Assembly: GCA_029974875.1 (NCBI GenBank)
Contig: JARKQP010000275.1
Location: forward strand, 1 to 10,231
DNA length: 10,231 nucleotides
Source: Mobilitalea sp.
GTDB lineage: Bacteria > Bacillota_A > Clostridia > Lachnospirales > Lachnospiraceae
Direction of reading: 5' to 3'
The notes under the pieces were generated by a model. The model saw only the letters and a program-made list of their open reading frames with translations, searched no databases and was not told the DNA's origin. The position numbers and the translations under genes are program-made. Shown here piece after piece: positions 1 to 5,941 of this stretch (position 1 is the stretch's first letter; every line of letters starts with the position of its first letter).

Positions 1-14
1 CAAATGATACATAT

Positions 15-809
15 ATGAAAGCTCAGGGAAAAAACATTGTAGTAACTGGAGGCGGAAACGGTGTGGGGAGAGAGTTGGTTCTTACACTACTTAGCAAGGG
101 GGCAAAAGTATTTGCAGTTGATATTAATAGGGATGCCCTGAATGAGACGGTGAAAATTTCAGGAAATAATAAGAATTTATTTACGTATATTGTTGATGTT
201 TCGAATAAAGAGGCGGTATTTTCCTTTGCAGAAGATCTAATTACAGAACATGGTAAGGTAGATGGAATTATCAATAATGCAGGAATTATACAACCGTTTA
301 TTCACTTGAAGGATCTGGAATTTGACCGTATTGAACGTGTTATGAATATTAATTTTTATGGAACGCTCTACATGGTTAAGGCTTTTCTGAAACACTTAGT
401 TACAAGACCAGAGGCACATATTGTGAATGTCTCCAGTATGGGAGGTTTCATGCCAGTTCCGGGTCAAAATATCTATGGGGCTTCAAAGGCGGCAGTTAAA
501 CTTCTTTCCGAAAGTCTGCACTCGGAGTTAATTGACACTAATGTAAACGTAACTGTTGTAATCCCCGGTGGTATAGCGACAGATATTAAGAAAAATTCCA
601 ATATAGTTCATAATGTTTCCAGTAATGAAAAAAAATCTAATCTTCTCCTGTCTCCTAAGAAAGCGGCTGAATTAACGATCGATTCCATGGAGAAAAACAA
701 GCTTCGCAGGTATTTAGGAAAAGATTGCAACATAATGAACTGGCTATATAGACTAAGTCCTGCTTTTGCAATGAACATGATTAACCGTGTCATGGACCGT
801 GAGCATTAA
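15..809 (+). CDS. Short-chain dehydrogenase/reductase (SDR) family oxidoreductase
   Basis: This is a 264-aa classical SDR, the usual length for the family. Visible motifs are the cofactor glycine motif TGGGNGVG at residues 11-18, an Asp at the end of the second beta strand (AVDINRD, D36), which in this family usually favours NAD(H) over NADP(H), NNAG at 87-90, the structural Asn in INFYG (N113), the catalytic Ser in NVSS (140-141), and YGASK with Tyr154 and Lys158. The catalytic tetrad is therefore complete and the enzyme should be an active soluble NAD(P)-dependent alcohol/ketone oxidoreductase. The C-terminal part (about 215-264) is the variable substrate-binding region and does not name a substrate. 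The start at 15 gives a typical SDR N-terminus, but only 14 bases precede it, none is a ribosome site, and the frame is open to the window edge, so a slightly earlier start is possible. Genes on its left are not visible; the next gene is 187 bases away and unrelated. Confidence 0.9.
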   Translation: MKAQGKNIVVTGGGNGVGRELVLTLLSKGAKVFAVDINRDALNETVKISGNNKNLFTYIVDVSNKEAVFSFAEDLITEHGKVDGIINNAGIIQPFIHLKDLEFDRIERVMNINFYGTLYMVKAFLKHLVTRPEAHIVNVSSMGGFMPVPGQNIYGASKAAVKLLSESLHSELIDTNVNVTVVIPGGIATDIKKNSNIVHNVSSNEKKSNLLLSPKKAAELTIDSMEKNKLRRYLGKDCNIMNWLYRLSPAFAMNMINRVMDREH

Positions 810-858
810 TCTGAAACGTAATCCGCCTACTATGGGGATAGCAGGATTTCTATGGAAT

Positions 859-896
859 AGTTTGGTACACATGAAAATAGCTGCATGTACTAAACT
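859..896. other. Inverted repeat / hairpin downstream of the SDR gene
   Basis: AGTTTGGTACA (859-869) pairs with TGTACTAAACT (886-896) as an 11-bp stem with one G-U pair and a 16-base loop. It lies 50 bases after the SDR stop. There is no clear T tract after either arm, so it is not a convincing intrinsic terminator. It may be a weak transcription end or a protein-binding site for the secreted-protein gene that follows. The rest of 810-996 shows no confident promoter. Confidence 0.4.
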
Positions 897-996
897 TAGT
901 TAATTAAAATGAAGTATGGGAGGGATGCAAAATGAAAAAAACATAAAAGTTTCTGGATCAATATATAATTCAATTAAATTTTAGGAGGAAATTATA

Positions 997-1649
997 ATGA
1001 GGAATATCAAAAAGATTATAGTATCACTATTAGTTGCAGTCATGGTTTTGGGCAGCATACCGGCAACAGCATTTGCAGCAAAGGCTTATACCTATAAGGA
1101 TGGAACCTATACTGGAAAAACAACAGGTGAAACCTTTGAATATCATTTAGAGACAGTTGTTGCTGATGGAAAGATTAAATCCGCTTCATTACATATGTAT
1201 ATGAACGGCACTAGCTTAGATAGTTTTGCAGAAAAGAATCCGGAATTAAAGGCGACCTACGATACCTTTGCTTCCTATGCAGTGAAATGGTTGAAAAGAA
1301 TGATGGTTCAGCAGTTGACACAGACAACGAGTTTTTCAAAAAAGCAGCCGAAGACTTTGAAAAGCAGGCAGATAAAAAGGAAGCAGTATCTGCCGCATCA
1401 TCGGATAAGGTAAAGAACTATAAACCAACCATAACAGCATATAAGGCCGGGAAAACTGCAGTCAGTGGTGCTTGTCTGAAGAACTCAATAGTATATGTTA
1501 AAGTGGGCAGTAAAACATATACAGATAAAACAACATCATCTGGAAAATATTCAGTAAAAGTACCTGCATTAAAGAAAGGAACAAAAATTTCTGTATATTT
1601 AAAACTTGATAATGTTAAAAGTAAGACGAGAACAGTAACTGTTAAATAA
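997..1649 (+). pseudogene. Secreted FMN-binding-like/Ig-like domain protein, split by a frame change
   Basis: A strong AGGAGG (983-988) sits 8 bases before ATG 997. Residues 1-28 form a signal peptide: basic MRNIKK, a hydrophobic core, and cleavage near AFA-A or FAA-K. Residues about 29-97 carry a DGTYTG...DGKI pattern that resembles FMN-binding-domain proteins of Gram-positives, but I see no flavinylation motif, so this is tentative. The first frame then reads a basic, unlike-looking tail and stops at 1411-1413. The frame one base back, open through ATG 1287, continues naturally with an acidic helix and then a bacterial Ig-like (Big_6-type) domain with VKVGSKTYTDKT and GKYSVKVPALKKGT, ending at 1649. 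Restoring one A in the AAA at 1285-1287 joins both parts into a 217-aa protein. The 3' piece has no ribosome site of its own. It could be a true pseudogene, an assembly error, or a frameshifted gene (see findings). The likely role is an exported cell-surface protein. Confidence 0.75.
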
Positions 1650-1664
1650 ATTATGCTAGTGCCA

Positions 1665-1701
1665 AATGTAATGGCCTCCTTAATGGGGAGGCCATTACAT
1701 T
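1665..1701 (+). terminator. Hairpin after the secreted-protein gene (probable terminator)
   Basis: A perfect 15-bp inverted repeat, AATGTAATGGCCTCC (1665-1679) with GGAGGCCATTACATT (1687-1701), encloses a 7-base loop. It begins 15 bases after the stop at 1649. Stem strength and position fit a terminator, but no T run follows on the + strand, so termination may be partial or the structure may stabilise the 3' end of the mRNA. Confidence 0.6.
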
Positions 1702-1823
1702 ATGGAGCTGATAAATTTGGATATTCCGTTATCCTGCTGGATTCTATATTCCAGTGGTGTACTTTTGCGATTTTTTAAAAAGATTCTGGGAATGACTTTG
1801 TATGCAATGAAGGGAACGAATGA

Positions 1824-3611
1824 ATGAAAATAATTAAAAACACAAAAGTATCGTTTAAATTGTGGATGGTATTACTGCCTGCATTATTGGTCTCTTTGGT
1901 GGCTGTGAATCGACTTAGTATTTTGGCCCATGATGCTAACATGGACGCAAGGAACCTTTATTATGATTTGGTTTATCATAATGTATCCTTAATACATAAT
2001 GCAGAAAGAGACTTATATCAATCCTCAATGTCAGAAGTGAAGTTGCTGCTGGCAGGCAATTCGGTAGATGGAGATAAGAAAAAACATTTGCTTGGCATGT
2101 ATTCAGATAATAATAAGCAAGCCATGGAACTTGTTAACCTTGCAATGGCCAATCTTCAGGAGCATGATGAGATCTATTTGGAATTTAAAGATAGCGAGGT
2201 TCAGATGAGCTTATCGGAACTCAATGACCAATATATGGAATTATATAGCCAATGGGCCTCATATGAAATGGAGACAGGTTCCAGCTCTATTGAAAGTATG
2301 GAAAATAAACTGGAGCTTTTTAAGCAGGTCAGGACAGTCCTTGATCATATGATAATTACACTGGACTCCTACGTCACCCAGGCAGACAATGATTTGAATG
2401 GGAAAATGCTTACTGGGATTATTGCATTATCGGCAGGAGTATTAGCTGTGGTCATTCTAATCACAGCAGTTTCAATTTTCATTATCCGGTATATTGTAGA
2501 CAATATAAAGAAACTGACAGGTAATATGGAGTCGTTAGCAGACAATGACCTATCGATTGAGGCATTTGATGCAGGCAGTAAAGATGAATTAGGGATATTG
2601 TCAAGGTCAGTTGGAAAATTGGTGGTATCACTTCGAGGGATTATTACGCAGGTAATTAAAACAGCAGAGCATTTGTCGGCAGTCTCAAAGACACTTCGGA
2701 TTAGCACCGATGAAGTAACTGGTTCAATGAACGAAATAGCAAAAACAGTTGGTGAAATAGCGGAGGGTGCTTCCCATCAGGCAGAGGATGCACAGCAATT
2801 GGTAGATGAGATAGCCGACCTTGGCAAAGCTATCGGGCACAGCTCCGACAGCGCTAATGTACTATCGGAAGCTAGTCAGAACATTATGGCAGCCAGTCAG
2901 TCAGGCCTGGAATCTGTAAATCAATTGGAACAGATAACGAGGAAGAACCAGGAGGCTTTCCAATCTATCTTTGATATCATTGATGCCACAAGCATAAAAG
3001 CAGGAAAAATTGGGGAAGCAAGTGCGATGATTACAGATATCTCCAAGAAAACAAAGCTATTAGCCCTTAATGCCTCTATTGAGGCAGCTAGTGCCGGTGA
3101 AGCAGGAAAGGGCTTTGCTGTAGTGGCAAATGAAATTAGTAAATTGTCTGAGCAATCCAAAAAATCCACTATGATAATTGATGAAATGTTGAATGAGCTT
3201 ATAGCCAACATTGATACTGCCAGCAAGGAAAGTAAAGTGGTGAAGTATATCGTAAAGCTCCAGGCCAATAGCGTAAATGATACAAAGGAAAAATATATGG
3301 CTATTGTGAGCGCTTTGGATAATATTAATCGGGAAATCGGTGAATTGAATGAAATTTCCCGTAATATGGAACGGAACCGTGGGATTGTAGCTGACTTTGG
3401 CAGCAATGTATCCGCTTTTTCCGAAGAATACGCTGCCGGTACGGAAGAAACATCAGCAACAGCAGAGGAAGTCCTTGCTGCCATGACAAACATTAACCAG
3501 GTCTGTATACAAGTAGATACTTTAGTTCTTGAGCTTAAAAAGCTGGTAGAAAAATTTAAAATTGCAGAAGATAAAATTGAGAAAAAGAAAGAGTATGTGG
3601 CCGAAACGTAA
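1824..3611 (+). CDS. Methyl-accepting chemotaxis protein (transmembrane chemoreceptor)
   Basis: This is a 595-aa membrane receptor that should signal to the CheA kinase through CheW. Domain order: TM1 about 11-34; an extracellular, mostly helical sensor about 35-194 that looks like a four-helix-bundle ligand domain ([10 protein letters not shown] at 58-67); TM2 about 195-222; HAMP about 222-272; and a cytoplasmic coiled-coil signalling domain about 273-580. The hairpin tip region is clear at 401-441 ([27 protein letters not shown]). Compared with the usual tip consensus, Lys replaces residues at 408, 409 and 411, and Ser423 replaces the conserved Arg of the AARAGE motif. The usual HAMP proline is Asn227. 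There is no C-terminal CheR-tethering pentapeptide. An in-frame stop lies directly before ATG 1824, which fixes it as the earliest start, and GAAGGG (1809-1814) is the likely ribosome site. No che genes are adjacent, so it appears to be an orphan receptor; the ligand is unknown. Confidence 0.95.
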   Translation: MKIIKNTKVSFKLWMVLLPALLVSLVAVNRLSILAHDANMDARNLYYDLVYHNVSLIHNAERDLYQSSMSEVKLLLAGNSVDGDKKKHLLGMYSDNNKQAMELVNLAMANLQEHDEIYLEFKDSEVQMSLSELNDQYMELYSQWASYEMETGSSSIESMENKLELFKQVRTVLDHMIITLDSYVTQADNDLNGKMLTGIIALSAGVLAVVILITAVSIFIIRYIVDNIKKLTGNMESLADNDLSIEAFDAGSKDELGILSRSVGKLVVSLRGIITQVIKTAEHLSAVSKTLRISTDEVTGSMNEIAKTVGEIAEGASHQAEDAQQLVDEIADLGKAIGHSSDSANVLSEASQNIMAASQSGLESVNQLEQITRKNQEAFQSIFDIIDATSIKAGKIGEASAMITDISKKTKLLALNASIEAASAGEAGKGFAVVANEISKLSEQSKKSTMIIDEMLNELIANIDTASKESKVVKYIVKLQANSVNDTKEKYMAIVSALDNINREIGELNEISRNMERNRGIVADFGSNVSAFSEEYAAGTEETSATAEEVLAAMTNINQVCIQVDTLVLELKKLVEKFKIAEDKIEKKKEYVAET

Positions 3612-3648
3612 AGTTATATAAATTAGGTAAGGCGAGCAGAAGTAGCAC

Positions 3649-3706
3649 AAAAGCCATTCGTTGTAAGATTCTGAATGAAGCAGTCATCTTATTATGAATG
3701 GCTTTT
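3649..3706. terminator. Shared bidirectional terminator between the chemoreceptor and AraC genes
   Basis: AAAAGCCATTC (3649-3659) pairs with GAATGGCTTTT (3696-3706). Inside it, TAAGAT (3664-3669) pairs with ATCTTA (3686-3691), and CTG/CAG extends the fold. The 11-bp outer stem ends in A4 and T4 on its two sides, giving a short U tract in either direction. It lies between convergent stops (3611 on +, 3735 on -), the expected place for a two-way terminator. Confidence 0.7.
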
Positions 3707-3734
3707 ACGATGCATATGTTTTTTAAAAAAAATA

Positions 3735-4955
3735 TCATATTGTGCCTGTCCTTTTGCGGTACTCACTTGGTGTCATGCCAATATTCTTGCTGAAGATGGA
3801 AGTAAAATAACTTCTTGAGCCAAATCCCAATTCTTCGCTGATTCTCTCAATGCCCAAATTGGTACTTGTGAGCATGTACTTGGCTCTTTCAAGACGTTTA
3901 TTACAGATATAATCTGTTATAGAGACACCTACTTCCTGCTCGAATTTTCTTGATAAATAATACACGGAATATCCAACTTTTTTTGCTAGAAATTCTAATG
4001 TCAGCTTTTCCCCGGGATGGGTATCAATATACGCACAGCACATACGTATGGGGCTGGGGGATGTTGAAAGTTTCTTCATTTCGTAAACGCGTTGTATATA
4101 GTCCGATAACATAACGTCACTTATCTGATGTAAGCCGCTAACCGTATAACACCGGTTTAGCATTCTTCTGTAGTCGGAACACATGGAAAATGATATTTTG
4201 CGTGGAAGGCTACCATCTACTGCAGCCCGTGAAACCAATGTCAGGAGAACATGAAGGTGCTGCCTATAGTAATCCACACTCATTTTATCCCCATCATACT
4301 TCCAATTTGAAAGGATGGAGGCCCGTTCGATTACTTCCCGGTAGTTCAGATCTCCACTTCGTACCTTGTGAAGCAGTTCCTGTTCGGTTTCCCAATAGCC
4401 GCTGGTTCCCTCGAATTGATCGATCAATACCCTGCCAGGGTTTTTATGCTTTGCTTTCATTGTGCTATAGGGCAAAACCTCCGAAGCTGATATGGTTTCG
4501 GCATTGAGGCTATAATGGAGCATTAGCGCAAACTGTATAATACTGGAGGAAGTCAGCATTGGCAATGACGGTAAAGAGGAACGCATCGTAGCCTCTGCCT
4601 CCTTATCCAGGCAAAGCGGTTTCAGAATGTCTGAATAGCTCTTTTCATCGTTAAATCCTTTGAAAAATGGCCCTTTCACATGTATGCCTGTAACGCCGTT
4701 TTCTGATTTCTCAAATGCAATAATCCAAGACAGTATTGCCGAGGTTGTATAGATCATAGGGACATAACACTTATGCATATGTTCTTCGATTGCTTTACGG
4801 CGTCCATCGGCCTGAAGGAGCCTGTCAAACAATAATTCGTGAGGGCAGTTGCTCCCAATTATATTGAAGCTTGTATCATATTTCCAATTCCAGATATTAT
4901 AGCAGCAGTCCGTAAGCTGTTGAAAGACCTCTAGCCGTTCTTCTCTTCCGAGCAC
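3735..4955 (-). CDS. AraC-family transcriptional regulator
   Basis: The product is about 406 aa, with a C-terminal AraC/XylS DNA-binding domain over roughly the last 100 residues. Both helix-turn-helix units are visible: LTLEFLAKKVGYSVYYLSRK, and later IERISEELGFGSRSYFTSIF followed by the family signature GMTPSEYRK. The N-terminal 300 residues are an uncharacterised sensor or ligand region with several Cys (CC near the start) and a GIHVKGPFF stretch. I recall similar N-terminal regions in large AraC paralogues of gut Clostridia but cannot name a domain. An ATG at 4959-4961 lies only 1 base from GGAGG; the in-frame GTG at 4953-4955 is 7 bases away, so GTG is preferred (the ATG would give 408 aa). 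The gene has its own near-consensus promoter, is divergent from the lipoprotein gene and convergent with the chemoreceptor. Its targets could be itself, the divergent lipoprotein, or the sugar-acid operon to the right; none is shown by sequence alone. Confidence 0.93.
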   Translation of the reverse strand: MLGREERLEVFQQLTDCCYNIWNWKYDTSFNIIGSNCPHELLFDRLLQADGRRKAIEEHMHKCYVPMIYTTSAILSWIIAFEKSENGVTGIHVKGPFFKGFNDEKSYSDILKPLCLDKEAEATMRSSLPSLPMLTSSSIIQFALMLHYSLNAETISASEVLPYSTMKAKHKNPGRVLIDQFEGTSGYWETEQELLHKVRSGDLNYREVIERASILSNWKYDGDKMSVDYYRQHLHVLLTLVSRAAVDGSLPRKISFSMCSDYRRMLNRCYTVSGLHQISDVMLSDYIQRVYEMKKLSTSPSPIRMCCAYIDTHPGEKLTLEFLAKKVGYSVYYLSRKFEQEVGVSITDYICNKRLERAKYMLTSTNLGIERISEELGFGSRSYFTSIFSKNIGMTPSEYRKRTGTI

Positions 4956-4962
4956 TTGCATA

Positions 4963-4967
4963 CCTCC
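4963..4967 (-). promoter_or_regulatory. Ribosome binding site that sets the AraC start
   Basis: On the minus strand this reads GGAGG, then T, ATG, CAA, GTG. Spacing of 1 base to the ATG is too short for initiation, while 7 bases to the GTG is optimal. This favours GTG at 4955 over the longer ATG start. Confidence 0.65.
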
Positions 4968-4995
4968 AAACGTTATTCAATTAAACATAAGTATA

Positions 4996-5005
4996 TCCGG
5001 CCGGA
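4996..5005. promoter_or_regulatory. GC-rich palindrome TCCGGCCGGA in the araC leader
   Basis: This is a perfect 10-bp palindrome, nearly all G/C, in an otherwise AT-rich divergent spacer. It sits about 10-20 bases downstream of the predicted araC transcription start and upstream of its ribosome site. It may be an operator; that is inference. Confidence 0.35.
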
Positions 5006-5021
5006 GGCCATCTATGCTTGC

Positions 5022-5050
5022 ATTATAGTATAAATCAATGTAGTTATCAA
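5022..5050 (-). promoter_or_regulatory. Sigma-A type promoter for the AraC-family gene
   Basis: On the minus strand the -35 box is TTGATA (5050-5045), the spacer is exactly 17 bases, and the -10 box is a perfect TATAAT (5027-5022). The predicted transcript start is near 5015, giving a leader of about 60 bases to the GTG at 4955. Confidence 0.75.
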
Positions 5051-5153
5051 TCGTTGTGAAAGGCCAGGATGATAAATATGTTGTGATTAATATAAGAAAA
5101 ATGATAATCCAAGAAAAGAGCGCAAGAATTTTACTATTAAGACAAAATATTAA

Positions 5154-5181
5154 TTGTTGTAATGGGTGTTTTTTTTATAGA
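5154..5181 (+). promoter_or_regulatory. Possible promoter for the lipoprotein gene
   Basis: TTGTTG (5154-5159), a 16-base spacer containing a run of eight T, and TATAGA (5176-5181). The boxes are imperfect, but this is the best candidate in the 4968-5257 spacer and the T run could help as an UP-like or curved element. It implies a leader of about 70 bases. Confidence 0.35.
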
Positions 5182-5215
5182 ATAAGTCATGAAATTTCAA
5201 CATATTTAAGAGTTT

Positions 5216-5234
5216 ACAATGCTTATCGCATTGT
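5216..5234 (+). promoter_or_regulatory. Leader hairpin before the lipoprotein gene
   Basis: ACAATGC (5216-5222) and GCATTGT (5228-5234) form a perfect 7-bp stem with a 5-base loop, ending 11 bases before the ribosome site. It may be an mRNA-stabilising hairpin or an operator. Confidence 0.35.
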
Positions 5235-5245
5235 GTTGAATGAAA

Positions 5246-5251
5246 GGGAGG
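5246..5251 (+). promoter_or_regulatory. Ribosome binding site that sets the lipoprotein start
   Basis: GGGAGG lies 6 bases before ATG 5258. An upstream in-frame ATG at 5240 would place this site inside the coding region and has no ribosome site of its own. Confidence 0.8.
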
Positions 5252-5257
5252 AAGATC

Positions 5258-5782
5258 ATGAGAAAGAGTAAGGTATTTACAATTATTACGATGTTGGCAG
5301 CGGTTATTTCTTTAGCCGCATGTACAGCAAACAAGGGAGGCTCTGATACACCCAGTCCAACAACTGCACCGGGTCAGACATCCTCAGAGGATACAGCAGG
5401 CCCAGAGGACACAGGAGCTTCAGAAGGTACATCCGACGCAGGAAATACGGCAGCAACTGCGGAACAGTTAGACTTTAAGGGAAGCTTAACGACCGTAGTG
5501 GGCGATGCGGAGATAGTATTCAGGCTTAACAATGATAAAACATATTTAGCAACATCTTCTATGGGCTCCTATGGCATGAAGACCTTTTCAGAAGGTACCT
5601 GGGAATATACAGATAACAGCTTCAGCTTCACGGAAAAAGAGGGCGGACAATTCAAATCCAAACCAGATGCGGATGGACAGCAGACAATTAGCGGAGTTTG
5701 GACGGTTGGCTCCCTGACAGATCAGGAGATCACTGCTGTCGCAGAGAAAGATGCTGTTGCAGCGTTTGTTCCTGCTGAATAA
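5258..5782 (+). CDS. Small lipoprotein of unknown function
   Basis: This 174-aa exported protein has a lipoprotein signal peptide: basic MRKSK, a hydrophobic core at about 6-18, and lipobox L19-A20-A21-C22. Cys22 should be lipidated and anchor the protein to the outer face of the membrane. Residues 23-69 are a low-complexity linker rich in Thr, Ser, Gly, Pro, Ala and acidic residues, typical of surface lipoproteins of Clostridia. The folded part (about 70-174) looks beta-rich, with alternating strands and aromatic residues such as EGTWEYTDNSFSF and SGVWTVG. This gives a small barrel-like impression, but I do not recognise a family. The start is chosen at 5258 because GGGAGG precedes it at 6 bases. 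The gene is monocistronic or nearly so: a strong terminator follows at 5840. It is divergent from the AraC gene, which is therefore a candidate regulator. Function is unknown. Confidence 0.88.
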   Translation: MRKSKVFTIITMLAAVISLAACTANKGGSDTPSPTTAPGQTSSEDTAGPEDTGASEGTSDAGNTAATAEQLDFKGSLTTVVGDAEIVFRLNNDKTYLATSSMGSYGMKTFSEGTWEYTDNSFSFTEKEGGQFKSKPDADGQQTISGVWTVGSLTDQEITAVAEKDAVAAFVPAE

Positions 5783-5839
5783 TTATATCAAGTAAAGCAT
5801 AGCTGTTAATAACAAAAGATGGCTTATAAATGAAAGGGA

Positions 5840-5883
5840 CGTGCCGCAATAAAACAAAAAGATTATTGTGGCACGCTCTTTTT
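5840..5883 (+). terminator. Rho-independent terminator after the lipoprotein gene
   Basis: CGTGCCGCAATAA (5840-5852) pairs with TTATTGTGGCACG (5863-5875) as a 13-bp stem with one G-U pair and a 10-base A-rich loop, followed by CTC and a T5 tract (5879-5883). This is a textbook intrinsic terminator for the + strand. Confidence 0.88.
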
Positions 5884-5928
5884 ATTATGCCCCCCGTATA
5901 TGGATAAAGTAAAAGGAAAAGATGAAAT

Positions 5929-5933
5929 AGGAG
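5929..5933 (+). promoter_or_regulatory. Ribosome binding site that sets the oxidoreductase start
   Basis: AGGAG lies 8 bases before ATG 5942. The earlier in-frame ATG at 5900 has no ribosome site and lies only 16 bases from the terminator T tract. Confidence 0.7.
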
Positions 5934-5941
5934 TAAAAGAT

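Noticed and set aside
1737..1754. Short inverted repeat CTGGA...TCCAG upstream of the chemoreceptor gene
   Set aside because: It has only 5 bp of stem with an 8-base loop, which is easily chance. No sigma-28-type flagellar promoter could be recognised in 1702-1823 either.
2921..3493. A 190-codon open frame on the minus strand inside the chemoreceptor gene
   Set aside because: It is a shadow of the Ala/Ser/Glu-rich signalling domain; the plus-strand frame has unmistakable chemoreceptor motifs.
3718..3735. T6A8 run next to the AraC stop as an additional terminator
   Set aside because: There is no hairpin directly before it on either strand; the long hairpin at 3649-3706 is the better candidate.
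5056..5271. A 71-codon open frame (GTG start) in the spacer before the lipoprotein gene
   Set aside because: It has no ribosome site, its composition is unlike a protein, and it overlaps the putative promoter, leader hairpin and ribosome site of the lipoprotein gene.
5900..5941. Longer N-terminus for the Fe-S flavoprotein from ATG 5900
   Set aside because: No ribosome site precedes it, it almost abuts the terminator, and AGGAG at 5929-5933 fits ATG 5942. It cannot be fully excluded.
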